Positions 1 to 10,590 of a stretch of DNA of 64,000 bases are shown here, piece after piece. The translations under genes were made by a program, and so were the position numbers. Numbering within the stretch: the stretch's first letter is position 1; each line of letters opens with the position of its first letter. Origin of the DNA: Erigeron canadensis (Eukaryota > Streptophyta > Magnoliopsida > Asterales > Asteraceae); contig NC_057768.1 in assembly GCF_010389155.1 (NCBI RefSeq), forward strand, positions 49,331,633-49,395,632, given 5' to 3'. The notes under the pieces are model-generated. The model worked only from the letters and a program-made list of their open reading frames with translations. It was not told the origin of the DNA and searched no databases.

Positions 1-69
1 GGGTATATCTTGTTTAACAAAATGAATGTTAATTATTAAGTAATAAATTTTTTGTTCACTGTGATTAAG

Positions 70-742
70 TTAACTGATGAAAAGGCTAAAGGGTCAAGGA
101 AAGTTGTAACACAAACTTTTGAAGGAGCTCAAAAGTGCCTGGAAACCAATTATTATGGAGCTAAAAATGTCACCCAAGCTTTGCTAACACTTGTTCTTAA
201 ATCTACCTCTCCAAGAATAGTCAACATATCCTCCAAATTGGGGCAGCTGGAGGTGAGATAACATACATTTCCTCATATAGTAGCGTTAAACTAGACCCGT
301 TAGTTTCTACGTAGTTCTGTAATGATGAATTCCAGCTAGTGATCATGTATTACTCTTGAAGAATGTTGAAGACGGAAATGCAAGGAAGATTCTAAATGAT
401 TTCGATCGACTCACTGAGGAGCTTGTGGATGAGGTGGTAAAGGAGTATTTAAAAGATGTTGAAGATCAAGAATTGCTGAAAAACAAAGGGTGGACTAGCA
501 ATCTTTCAGGCTATATAGTCTCTAAAGCCGCTCTTAATGCCTACACAAGGATCATTGCCAGAAAGTTTCCTTCCATTTGCGCAAATGCAGTTACTCCAGG
601 TCTTGTTGCGACCGACATGACCTTTTTTAAGGGACCCCTGACTGCCGAGGAAGGTGCCAGAGGACCCGTGAGACTAGCTTTGATCCCTGATGGAGGACCC
701 TCAGGTCAATACTTTCGGATGATGGAAAACCTGTCATTTTGA
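70..742 (+). CDS. SDR family reductase, 3' part (copy A; 5' part outside window)
   Basis: Last two exons of a plant short-chain dehydrogenase/reductase of the salutaridine reductase / neomenthol dehydrogenase / isopiperitenone reductase type. These are NADPH-dependent carbonyl or enone reductases, usually monomeric and cytosolic. Exons 70-252 and 362-742 (stop TGA) match in length and phase the last two exons of the complete gene at 8402-10165, with only scattered substitutions. Visible are the serine-containing strand (VNISSKLG), the catalytic YIVSK (YxxxK) and the usual C-terminal GPSGQYF. The Rossmann exons lie before base 1. The acceptor at 68-69 is inferred from the paralogue. Both exons are open, so the gene may be functional. 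The substrate cannot be told from sequence. Confidence 0.85.
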
Positions 743-1333
743 TATGAAGAAAACTACTATTCGATTGATGAATCCCATGAGTCCTTGTGCTGTCAGTAAC
801 AAGTAGTTAATTGTCTGCATAAATTAAGTTGTAATTTATCATTAAATAGATGGTGTTTTATATGTAAGATACAACTTTTTTTATACATATAATAATAACG
901 TATCGGTAGCAACATTATCAAAATCATATATATCGTTGTTTGGTTGTAGAAGTTTACAGTAAATGCATTCAAAAACCAGGAGATACATAACATAGTGTGT
1001 TTTTTTTTATTATTCTTTAATCAAAACTTGCATAATAAAGTAAATTTATTATCGATCGATTTAAATATATTAGTAAATTTGTAGTACATGTAGGATTACT
1101 TTTGCTAGAATGATCTTTAAGTTAAACTTGGACACCAAGTTGTTAAAGTCCGTTTTCTAGCTACTTTCCTAATAAACAAAAACAATTTTCTTGGGCATCA
1201 AGCAAGCTAGCACTTATATTTCGGTTTTGAAACAACTTTTTTTTTACGCAGCTTTGTACGTGTATTTGCTGTTTAAATTTCTTGGTTTCAGCAAATTAGT
1301 TTAACCAAAATATATTCAAAACGTATATATATA
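743..1333. other. Intergenic, AT-rich
   Basis: 3' flank of SDR copy A and 5' flank of the ThrRS-like pseudogene. AT-rich; no credible coding frame, repeat or RNA gene seen. Confidence 0.5.
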
Positions 1334-3451
1334 ATGGAAATGGAAACACCACAACGACGACGTATTGAATTGTTTGAGGCTCTTAAATCCCAGCATCTTT
1401 CCCATCTCAAATCTCTATCAGGTGCCGGTCATGACTCCATCAAGTAAGTAGCTAGTAGTTTTACCAACCTTAAAGCACTTAATTTGTTTGTTTTGCATCT
1501 ATTGTGTGTCTGTTTTTTTTTTTTTGATATATAAATTAATTTATTTATATACATTGAACAAACTACATTTTATGTTAATCAGATTTTATTTTTTTTAACA
1601 AAAATATTCGATAATCACCTGGTTTAAGAAACTGAATTTGAGAATTTTGAAGATGGATACGATGTTTTAATAAATTTGTAGGATTACTTTACCTGATGGG
1701 AGTGTGAAGGATGGGAAACAACTCCTTTGGATATTGCTAAGGAGCTAAGCAAAAGTATGGCCTCAAGTGCATTGGTTGCTAAGGTGGACGATGTGCTTTG
1801 GAAACTGACTGTAGGATCCAAATCTTGACTTTTGATGAAGATGAAGGCCGTGACACCTTCTGGCACTCGAGTGCTCATATACTTGGCCAGGTATATATAC
1901 CAATTATTTAATGATCATGGGAATTGAAGAGATTATTATTTGAGAATATATATACTGTGGGATGTCACTATATCAGATGATACATTGATTTGTGAATGTG
2001 TTGTGTATTTCAGGCTCTAGAAGTAACACATAACTGCAAATTGTGTATTGGTCCCTGTTCTACAAAAGGAGAGGTATATTGTACGTGTTTGTTATTGTAT
2101 TTGATTGATCAAGTATACAGCATCCCTTGGCCTTGATTATATATTACTTCTTGCATCGGATCACTATAAGCCGTTAGAAGATTGAGCTTGTTTATGTTTT
2201 ACTGCATGCCTTGATACAGGGCTTTTACTATGATGCTTTTTATGGCGATCTGTGTTTAAACAAGGACCACTTTGAAAGCATTCTTTCAGAAGCAAAGAAA
2301 ATTGTTCTGGTACTACTTGCTATTTCGTTTCTTTATATTAAAGCTGAACATTTATTATTATAAGTATATATATGTTAATCCGGTGTGAGGTTTGATTCTT
2401 TCGTGATCGTTAATATGTCCCATTAGTAATTTGTAAGAATAAGAAAGAATTGTCGGTCTATCCAGGCGAGTTTGACCGAGTTTTACAAGCGACCAAGTCA
2501 TTGACCGAGTTTTGACCCTATTCCAGCCAACTCGACCCGTTTAACCCCCGATTCCGATTCCGATCCCGAGTTCCTGGCCAAGTCGGCCGAGTTTTACAAC
2601 ACTGAATATAATCGATGACATATATTATGAGTATGACTACATTTCCATTAACATCATTTTGCTCCACTGTTTTTAGGTAAAGAATGAGATCAAAAAAGCT
2701 CGCTACTACGTTGACATTGATACATCAGATAGAAACATTCAAAAAAAGGTGCATTTGAAGTTCTGTTTTCTATCTTTCTTTCATTTTCTGCTAGTACTAT
2801 AAGCTATATGCTTAATTGGTTAGATTGGATTTGCAGGCGACTCTTCCCCATTTCTTTACTTGTGTGATTTTCCATTATAAAAACAAACACCCTTTAGAGA
2901 CTTTTTCTTTTAGCGACCACACTTATATCGTTGCAAATTGTCCGCTAAACGACAAAAAGTTCAACCCTTTTGGTCAAAACTTAGTTTTTCTTCTAAATAT
3001 CAACTTGCTAGTTGATTTATACTAATATTTATGTTCTTACGTTCCAAAAACAATGAGGCTGAAACCCACATATAATGATGTAGGTCAAAAATGAATTATA
3101 AATGACTAATTTATTTATGTATCGGGGCTTGTAGGTACGGGAAGCTCAATTGGCTCAGTACAATTACATACTGGTCGTTGGTGAAAAGGAAGCCAATACT
3201 GAAGAGGTTAGCATCATCTGTTAATGATCAATTATCAATTAAGCCTTGTTTCAATCTCTTAGTAAACGACAATTCATATGCAAAAAGAAGAATGAAGCTT
3301 AATATAAGATGTTACAGAAGAATAGCGATAAAATTATTATTATTATTTTTTGCAGGTAAGTGTGCGCTTAAGGGACAGTGCAGAACATTCACTAATGTCA
3401 ATTAAAGATCTTCTCATACGTTTTAAGGATGAGGTTGAACATTTTCGTTAA
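1334..3451 (+). pseudogene. Threonyl-tRNA synthetase pseudogene lacking the catalytic core
   Basis: Exon-like blocks match plant ThrRS in order: 1334-1443 (N-terminal helix), 1682-1890 (TGS domain, then [16 protein letters not shown] of the editing domain), 2014-2073 (CKLCIGPCSTKGE), 2220-2309 (GFYYDAFYGDL), then a jump to the C-terminal anticodon-binding domain at 2677-2748 (YYVDIDTSDRNIQKK), 3135-3206 (VREAQLAQYNYILVVGEKEA) and 3356-3451 (stop TAA). The whole class II catalytic core with motifs 1-3, several hundred residues in a normal enzyme, is missing between 2310 and 2676. Block 1682-1890 has two frame breaks: near 1710 (KDG runs into WETTPLD of another frame) and near 1818-1826 (in-frame TGA before TFDEDEGRD). 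Retained introns mean a DNA-level duplicate, not a retrocopy. It cannot charge tRNA; a non-catalytic product is unlikely given the frame breaks. Confidence 0.85.
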
Positions 3452-3741
3452 TAAAGGCTAGCTTTTAGATGATATTGTTTAGTTTGAATGTGGAAAACCT
3501 AGACTAATTTTTTTGGGAACATGAAATCTTGTGACAAACGTGCATTAGACGAATTTCTATCATGAATGGTCATGATCTTGTTGAACAATTGAATCTATTA
3601 TACCCTGAATAGTGATCATATGGAGACTAAGAAAAGGGGATAAAACGGTGTGTATCATTATTAAGAATTTAGAATAATCAGTGATTTATACAACAAAAAT
3701 TAGAACAAGTAGTGTTTTCATTTCATCATTCCTTCTACTGA

Positions 3742-6341
3742 TCAAAATGGAGTTATTTCCATTTGATTGAAGTAGACGCCAGATGGACCATTGTCGGGCA
3801 ACAGAGCAGCCATTACAGGAGCCTTAGCGCCTTGTTCTGGAGTCAAGTGTCCTGTGTGAGACGTGATATCGGTTTTGACATAACCTGGATGGACACAATT
3901 GACTAGAACTTTAGGATACTTTCTTGCCAAAAGCCTTGTATAAGCATTAACGGCAGCCTTTGCAATCTTATAAGCAGTGCATGTTAGGGGCCAGCCATTC
4001 TCTGACAACTTGTTGGCCTTAAAGTCCCTCAAATACCATTGGATGATCCCATCAATCCGTTCTTCAGTAAGGTTATCGATATCTAGGAACTCTGCTTTCA
4101 CCTTCTCATTGCGGATCCACTATATAATTAACAACAAGATGAAAAAACAGTTTTTCGTTCTTAATTTCTAAAGATGAATATCTTTAATATAAACGTTTTG
4201 TTGAGGGTGAAGTACTTACGAAAAGCTCTCCATAATTAGAAGAAACATTCACGACTCTTGGTGAATTAGAGAGTTGGAGAAGAGGGAGAAATGCCTCTGT
4301 TACTGCTTTAGTTCCATAGTAATTCGTCTTGATACACTCTTGTCCCAAATCATAAGGTTCTTCTATAATCCCGGCAAACAGATGTACATTTTCATCATAC
4401 ACATGCTCCTGATATATATATGATCAAGCACAAACAATAGCATGTTTTATTAATTACGGAGCAAATGTTTTTAAAACAAGGTGTATGGGGTACTTACATA
4501 TCCTGCTCCATCCTTGAAGGCTCTAAATTTATCATGGTGAACTATTATCCCATTTTCTGCTGCATTGTTCACCTGAACAAAATTTAATCTTCAGAAACTA
4601 GATGTTTAAGATAATGATCGTTTAGGGTTATAATTCTTTCGAGCTAAAATTCTCTAATGATGGTCATATGGATTAATCAAAATGCTTTAAACATGATAAA
4701 TGATACAACATTAACTTCATTTTTAAGAATTAAGGACGGGTGATGGGTGCGGCAATAGTAGTAAATGTAAAAGTAATTGATGTTAAAGGAGGTAGTATAG
4801 TTATTTTAAGAATTAAGAATTTATGTTATAACTTATTTCATTAAGGGTGTTATAGGTAGAGATGTTTAAATTAATGAATAAAAGAGAGGGGTATTTTAGG
4901 TACTTTAATTCCTTAGTTAAGATTTTAAAATAGAGGTTGAATGCTTTAATATTTATATTTAATATTTAATTTAACTAGAATAAGAGGTCCATCTTTATAA
5001 ATTTCACAAATTATTAACTTCATTTTTTTCTTTTTTCTTTGTTTGAGCTTATAATAATGTCTTCAAGTACTCCCTAGGCCCAGTGGTGGCCTTGAGAATT
5101 TTAACACCCCGACCGAGCAAAAAAATTATACCCTTAACTTTAACCGAATTCAAATGTATAAATAACTTTTTTATATTTAGTACCTAAAGTATTGTATATT
5201 TGCATTTTTGACGTTAATTAAAATGAAATCAAATATATATATATTTATATTATAACACATCTTTTAACATATTATACATTTTATATATAATATATATATA
5301 AAAAAATTTCAAAAATTTATGCCCCTTCAAAATTTTATATTTAGTACCGAGAATCGGGTTTGCACACCCTCAAGGCCTCCCTTGCCTAGGCCGGTTGTGT
5401 CCTCCACACCACCAAGACCGGTCATGTCTTCAAGACTCTCATTCTGGTTGTGTCCTTAAGGTTGGTTGTTCTTCAAGGCGCGCTTCGAGGGCCAGTTTTG
5501 TCCCCAAGGCAGATCTTCCTCCAAGGCACCTTGACCGAATCTGTTTATCTCAAGGCCCATTGGCCGGTTCTTTCTCTATGGATCCTCGGCTGGAATGCCG
5601 GATAACAAGTTTAGTGGTGTTGGTTCGCAAGACATTATTAGACATTTGGGTCAATCAGAATATGTAGTGTGTCATCAATACTAGTATTAATTAAATTGTG
5701 TGATAGATTTGTTGGGCATAAAGTTAATTAGCTACCAATCAGTAATTTTTGTTGTAATTGACTCATAACCCCCATGCATCCAGAAGCGTGTTTGTTAATT
5801 ACAGTAACTTGTTTAGCAAAAATTATATTAGTAGTAGTAAGTACTCTATATATATTTATGGCTATATATAGGAGTAATTAATAAAATTCACTAACCAAGA
5901 TATCTAGTTTCTGGTATTGAGCTTGGACAAATTGAGCCAGTGTAGCAATACTCTTGGGATCTTTAATATCAAGTTGATGAAAAACAACATCCACGACGCC
6001 GGAAACTTTGAGGTCTTGGATAGCTTCCATGGCCCGAGTCTCATTTCTGGCAGTTAGGATGACCATGACGTCCTCTTTTGAAGCCAGCTGACGACATATC
6101 TCCAGCCCAATCCCTTTGTTTCCTCCTGTCACAACTGCAATTCTGAAAATCAAAAACATCAGATTATAAGTAGATCGAATCAAGCTATACATATATGATC
6201 GATGGATGACTAATCTTGAATTACTCTAATTTGCAAATCAATTACAAAACTTAAAACAAGATAGTAATTGCAATTAATTTTAGTGATCATGTACCTTTTA
6301 TCGGTTGATGCAACACTAGTCTTGTTGGGTACTAATGCCAT
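3742..6341 (-). CDS. SDR family reductase, complete (copy B)
   Basis: Five-exon gene on the minus strand: 6341-6295, 6142-5896, 4572-4498, 4408-4220, 4119-3742. All junctions are GT/AG, and the 936-nt reading frame gives 311 residues, about usual for the family. Motifs: cofactor loop TGGNKGIG (residues 21-28), NNAA (100-103), catalytic serine region VNVSS (179-180) and active-site YKIAK (Tyr236, Lys240). It resembles salutaridine reductase / neomenthol dehydrogenase-like enzymes; NADPH-dependent reduction of a terpenoid, alkaloid or other carbonyl is a family-level inference. Exon number and phase match copy C, but the protein is clearly more diverged from A and C than they are from each other. 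The 1.3-kb intron 2 holds two repeat segments (4735-4960 and 5366-5590). Confidence 0.92.
4735..4960 (-). repeat. AT-rich dispersed repeat, inverted copy (Helitron-like family)
   Basis: Inside intron 2 of SDR copy B. Its reverse complement resembles 7740-7981 and 40785-41210: runs such as ttaatttaaacatctc, followed by a CACCACC-rich end. Here the GGTGATGGGTGCGGC end lies at about 4739. Similar degenerate copies lie near 21340-21560. It has no coding capacity. Confidence 0.45.
5366..5590. repeat. GC-rich degenerate tandem repeat in an intron
   Basis: About eight degenerate units built on CCGGTT-TGTCC and TCAAGGC, roughly 20-30 nt each, form a GC-rich island within an AT-rich intron. A 90-codon frame (5395-5667, +) crosses it but looks like a by-product of the repeat: no domain, no splice context, opposite strand to the host gene. 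Confidence 0.5.
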
Positions 6342-6909
6342 CGTTCTACAAGTAGCTAATACTCAAAATTAAATTACGTACAAACTAGTTTATAAAAAGA
6401 AAATTCAGAAGCAGAAAATATCAAAATCTTTATTATTATCAAAAGAAATATATAGATTATAAAATGAAAGCTACACTACAAATTTTGAAATTTGACTCAC
6501 CGGAAATTTGATTAGTGGAGGAATTAATGTAAGAAAACTTTTATCTGGTCAAAGATTTTGCTTTTGAGAGAGAGAAGCAACCAATCAAAGACTTTGCTTT
6601 TGTTTGTTTTTCTAGCTACCAACTTTTACAGTAAATAGTTATAATCGAAATGAGATAAATGACATTATATTATTTTGGTGTGTTAATGTGTGATATATTC
6701 GTATGCATCATCATCATGCCTGTAAGGCTGTAATATATTAAATATTAATTATAATATATGAGTACTATTTTTTGTACAGTCTGTAGTCACAATTCACAAT
6801 GTTCACACGGACATCCCAATGAACTGTATATAGACATATCATGGACCGAAAAGAGACAAATTTCAGTGGGTTTCCTAGAACCGTTGGATGAATAAGAATA
6901 ACATATCAT

Positions 6910-7227
6910 GTTTAAAACTCAGTTGAGTACCTGCCTTACAAGCAGGAGGTCTTAAGTTCAAGACATGGGAAGTACATAGGAAGTATTTTAATGAAGGTTT
7001 GGCTTAGGTATACTCAGTTCAAGTCTGAGAAGGCAGAGTTTATCCTTATTGATCGTTGTGCATTCAGGCGGATTAGTAGGGGGTTTCCCCCCATCGGGTA
7101 TTTAAAATAGACATTTCTACTTCGAGGAATCTCTCTAACGCAGACCCGGTTAATACAACGTATGTTAGACCTCCCGCTGTCGAATCGCGACATGAAGTTC
7201 TTAAGCGAAATTCACCTTTCAAAAAAA
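6910..7227 (+). mobile_element. tRNA-derived SINE, near full length
   Basis: The head looks like a tRNA: an A-box-like AACTCAGTTGAGT at 6916-6928 and a B-box-like AGTTCAAGAC at 6955-6964. The body has the family-specific GGCGGATTAGTAGG and CCCCCCATCGGGTATT segments and a 3' CCTTTC plus A-run at 7215-7227. The same body recurs at 62228-62461, and a related head and tail at 35446-35722. It has no coding capacity; such elements depend on LINE machinery. A short tandem duplication of AACTA-GGAACTATAAAA follows the A-run. Confidence 0.75.
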
Positions 7228-7739
7228 CTAAGAACTATAAAATGCCGTTAAAAAAAACTAGGAACTATAAAAAATGAGCTGGGGTTTCGCCCTCATTCTC
7301 GGTGACTTTTTCATCCATGTTTTTTTCAATCCATTTTAGTTCATTCCCAGTCAAGGTTCGGTTAAAGTGGTGTTTCAGATGTATATTTTTTTCATTCTGT
7401 GTTGAATGTATGTATTTTCTTGAACTATATTGCGACTTGCATATCTTTACTACTTTATAAAAATTATCACACACTCTCTCCTAACAATTTTTCAACACTC
7501 TCTCTCATAAATATGTTTCATTCTACCCTTAATGAATTAATTAAGGGAAAATGATTCGTACTGCAGACTTTACCTAAGCTTAGGTACTGCCACATTAAAA
7601 AAAGTTACATATTAAACCTTTGAATTTAATAAACATACATAACCCCCCTGAATTTTACATAAACTCTCCCTGAATTTTACATAATCACCCCTGCTTTACC
7701 TAAGATAGGTACTGCATGTTTTACCTAACCTTTCCCCAT

Positions 7740-7981
7740 TAATTAATTATCTCTCTTTTATTCTTTAATTTAAACATCTCCATTTAAAATATATATAATA
7801 CCTTTAACAACATAGACTATGAACTCCTAAAATAATTACAATATCCCTCTTACATTATTTATTTTTACAATAATAACCACATCGTCACCACCCGTCACGC
7901 CACCACCACTACCAATCACCGCCGCCACCACCATACCGTCGTTACCACCATCACCGCCGCATTGTGCGGGTAAAATGCTAG
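7740..7981 (+). mobile_element. Helitron-type 3' end and AT-rich body
   Basis: The segment ends in CCGCATTGTGCGGG (hairpin stem CCGCA/TGCGG, loop TTG) at 7957-7970, followed eleven bases on by CTAG at 7978-7981 and a host T. This is the classical Helitron 3' terminus. Upstream is a CACCACC-rich stretch and an AT-rich body shared with 40785-41210. The 5' TC end was not located, so the left edge is approximate. Confidence 0.6.
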
Positions 7982-8401
7982 TTGTTTACATTAATACAAC
8001 TCTGCCTTACAAAAAAGCAAAAAAGCCTCAGCTACTTAACCCAGTTAAAGAGCAAATTGGTTAGGAGATTGGGTCAATTATGGTCGGGGTTTTACTTTCG
8101 AATTATTATTATTATTATTTTTTTTTTTTGAAATTGAGATTAAAAAAAAATGAATCAACAATAAGAAGAATATTTTTTAATTATTCATCTCAAGTAACAA
8201 GTATGGCTTACACCTATTAACTTGGTTAATAATAAATTAAATAACATTGATTTGATATTATATTCTATAAGATCTTTTGCTTACATCAAATGAAAAAGAA
8301 AACTTTTTATTTAAATTATTATCACCAACTGTAGGAGATCTTTCCAACTATAATTGTGATATTACTTGTACACTGAATTTCAATGATTTTTCATACTCGT
8401 A

Positions 8402-10165
8402 TTAAAATGTCGAGTCTTGTGTCATCCAAAAGTATTGGCCCGAGGGTCCGTTCTCCGGCATTAAGGCCAGTCTCACGGGTCCTCTAGCACCTTCTTCAGG
8501 GGTGAAAGTTCCTTTAAAATATGTCATATCTGTTGCCACAAAACCAGGACTAACTGCATTTGCACAGATAGACGGAAATTTCTTGGCCACAATCCTCGTG
8601 TAGGCATTGAGGGCCGCTTTTGAGACGATATAGCCAGAGACATTACTAGTCCACCCTTTCTTTTCCAGCAATTCTTGATGTTTAACATCGTTTAGATACT
8701 CCTTCACAACCTCGTCCAGGAGCTCCTCTGTGAGTCCATCAAAATTACTTAGGATCTTCCTGGCACTTTCGTCTTGAACGTTCTATAGGGACAAACGTAT
8801 ATATTGAATTCAGTTGCCACTTTACGATACACAAATAAAAACAGAACGAAGAATTCAAACAACATGACAGATTAAAACCTATGTCAATAATGGGTTTGAA
8901 TACAAAGCAGTATCTTTTGCTTGTATTTCAAGCATAACATGTCGGCATGTCGCAAATAATGTATACATGAGGATACAAAATCTTACCTCCAGCTGCCCCA
9001 ATTTGGAGGATATGTTGACTATTCTTGGAGACGTAGATTCAAGAAGAAGTGTTAGCAAAGCTTGAGTGACATGTTTAGCTCCATAATAATTGGTTTCCAA
9101 GCACTTTTGGGCTCCTTCAAATGTTTGTGTTACAGCTTTCCTCGCTTGCTTATCCTTTTCAGCAATTACCTATGTCATATATGACAGAAAAAAGAAAACA
9201 TCAACAATCGTTTCATGAACGTTTTCTTATGGAGTACATGTTTGTCAAAAAAGACCTAGAAACAATGTCCATTCCCAGATGATGAAGTTTTTATCATACA
9301 TTTAGGTGATAATGTGATATATACAAATCTATAATTTGATTTGAGCACAATAATAGCATTAGGTTATTTAAAGCAAAGATAGACTTTCATTAGTTAATAA
9401 CACCTGGTATAGACCTTGATAGAAGAAGGCTTATTACCTCACTTGGAAGGTCTAGACTCCAAAAGGACTCCTCGTCAACGATAGTACTGGAGACTCCAGC
9501 ATTATTCACCTACTACATATATGATGTGTACAGGTAGTAAATTAAACTTACATCAAGTAGTGCAGCGCATCATAGAAATTTCACATATGGAAGGGGATCC
9601 GTACACTACACACAAGATATTAGAAATAGCATATGGTTTCAGATATGATCACATTTCCCCAATTATAGAACGACCCAAATTTTATAAAGTACCTCCTGAT
9701 ATAATTAATTAATTTTGGTATGCCAATAAAGTCAAAAGAATAATCTAACAAACACCCATCTTCTTCATAAAAAACAGTGTTAGGGTCAAACTTTTACCAG
9801 TATATCGAGTTTTTTGAACCGAGTATCAATGAAATTTGCCAGGGAAGCAATACTGGGTGGATCAGTAACATCGAGCTGATGAAAAACGACATCCTGTAAA
9901 CCCGAAGCGCGCAGGTTAGCGACGGCATCCTTACCCCGTTTCTCGTCTCTTGCAGTCAACACCACAAAAACATGTTGATGGGCCAATAATAATTGCCTGC
10001 ATATTTCGAATCCAACTCCTTTGTTTCCCCCGGTTACAACAGCAATCCTTGACATAACAAATCAACAGTTGAACAGCAGAAAGATAAATATATATTACTC
10101 AAAGCATAAATTTAAGGAAAATATACAGGATGATTGGATTTTTGGGAGTACCTTTTTGATGCCAT
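8402..10165 (-). CDS. SDR family reductase, complete (copy C)
   Basis: Five exons on the minus strand: 10165-10152, 10047-9798, 9509-9438, 9169-8987, 8782-8402. They give a 900-nt frame, 299 residues. Motifs: TGGNKGVG (10-17), NNAG (90-93), ISS (Ser166-Ser167) and YIVSK (Tyr224, Lys228). The first exon encodes only MASK plus two bases of the next codon; the same tiny-first-exon design occurs in copy B. Family as for copies A and B: salutaridine reductase / neomenthol dehydrogenase-like, NADPH-dependent, substrate unknown. It is the nearest relative of the truncated plus-strand copy A. No frame break is visible; transcription diverges from the helicase gene. Confidence 0.93.
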
Positions 10166-10541
10166 TTTCTTTAAAGTCAATGTTTTTGACTGCTTTCAAA
10201 CTGATGGAGTACTAAATACAATAGTGGACTATGTTTCACAAGATATTTTAAAAGTTATTACAAGTATAAGTTTGGTCCCTTAACTTTATACTACTTCCAA
10301 TTTTTATCACAATTCAATGATTCATGCCTTTCTTACTATGTGTGTTAGGAATAGCTTGATCACCTTGATTACAACATGTTCGAACTTTAGATAGTATGAA
10401 ATGTCAATTTTTCATTTTTTTCAGCGACAAATTATAAGATAGCACCAGAACATGGAGGACCAAAAATGTTAACCCAGCAAAATAATCGAAACTCACAAAA
10501 ACATCAACATTTTTCTTTCATTTCTTCAATTCCAATTCTTT

Positions 10542-10562
10542 AAACCCTAATAAAAACCCTAA
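10542..10562 (+). promoter_or_regulatory. Two telo-boxes in the helicase leader
   Basis: AAACCCTAA occurs twice, at 10542-10550 and 10554-10562, about 30-50 bases before the start codon. Telo-boxes near the transcription start are common in plant genes for ribosome biogenesis and translation, which suits an RNA helicase. Confidence 0.55.
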
Positions 10563-10590
10563 AATCCATCCTTGTTCACTACCAGTAAAA

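Noticed and set aside
793..993. 66-codon minus-strand frame downstream of SDR copy A
   Set aside because: AT-rich 3' flank, no motif, no splice context; chance frame.
2816..3025. 69-codon frame inside the ThrRS pseudogene
   Set aside because: Lies in an intron between two anticodon-domain exons and has no similarity to any known domain.
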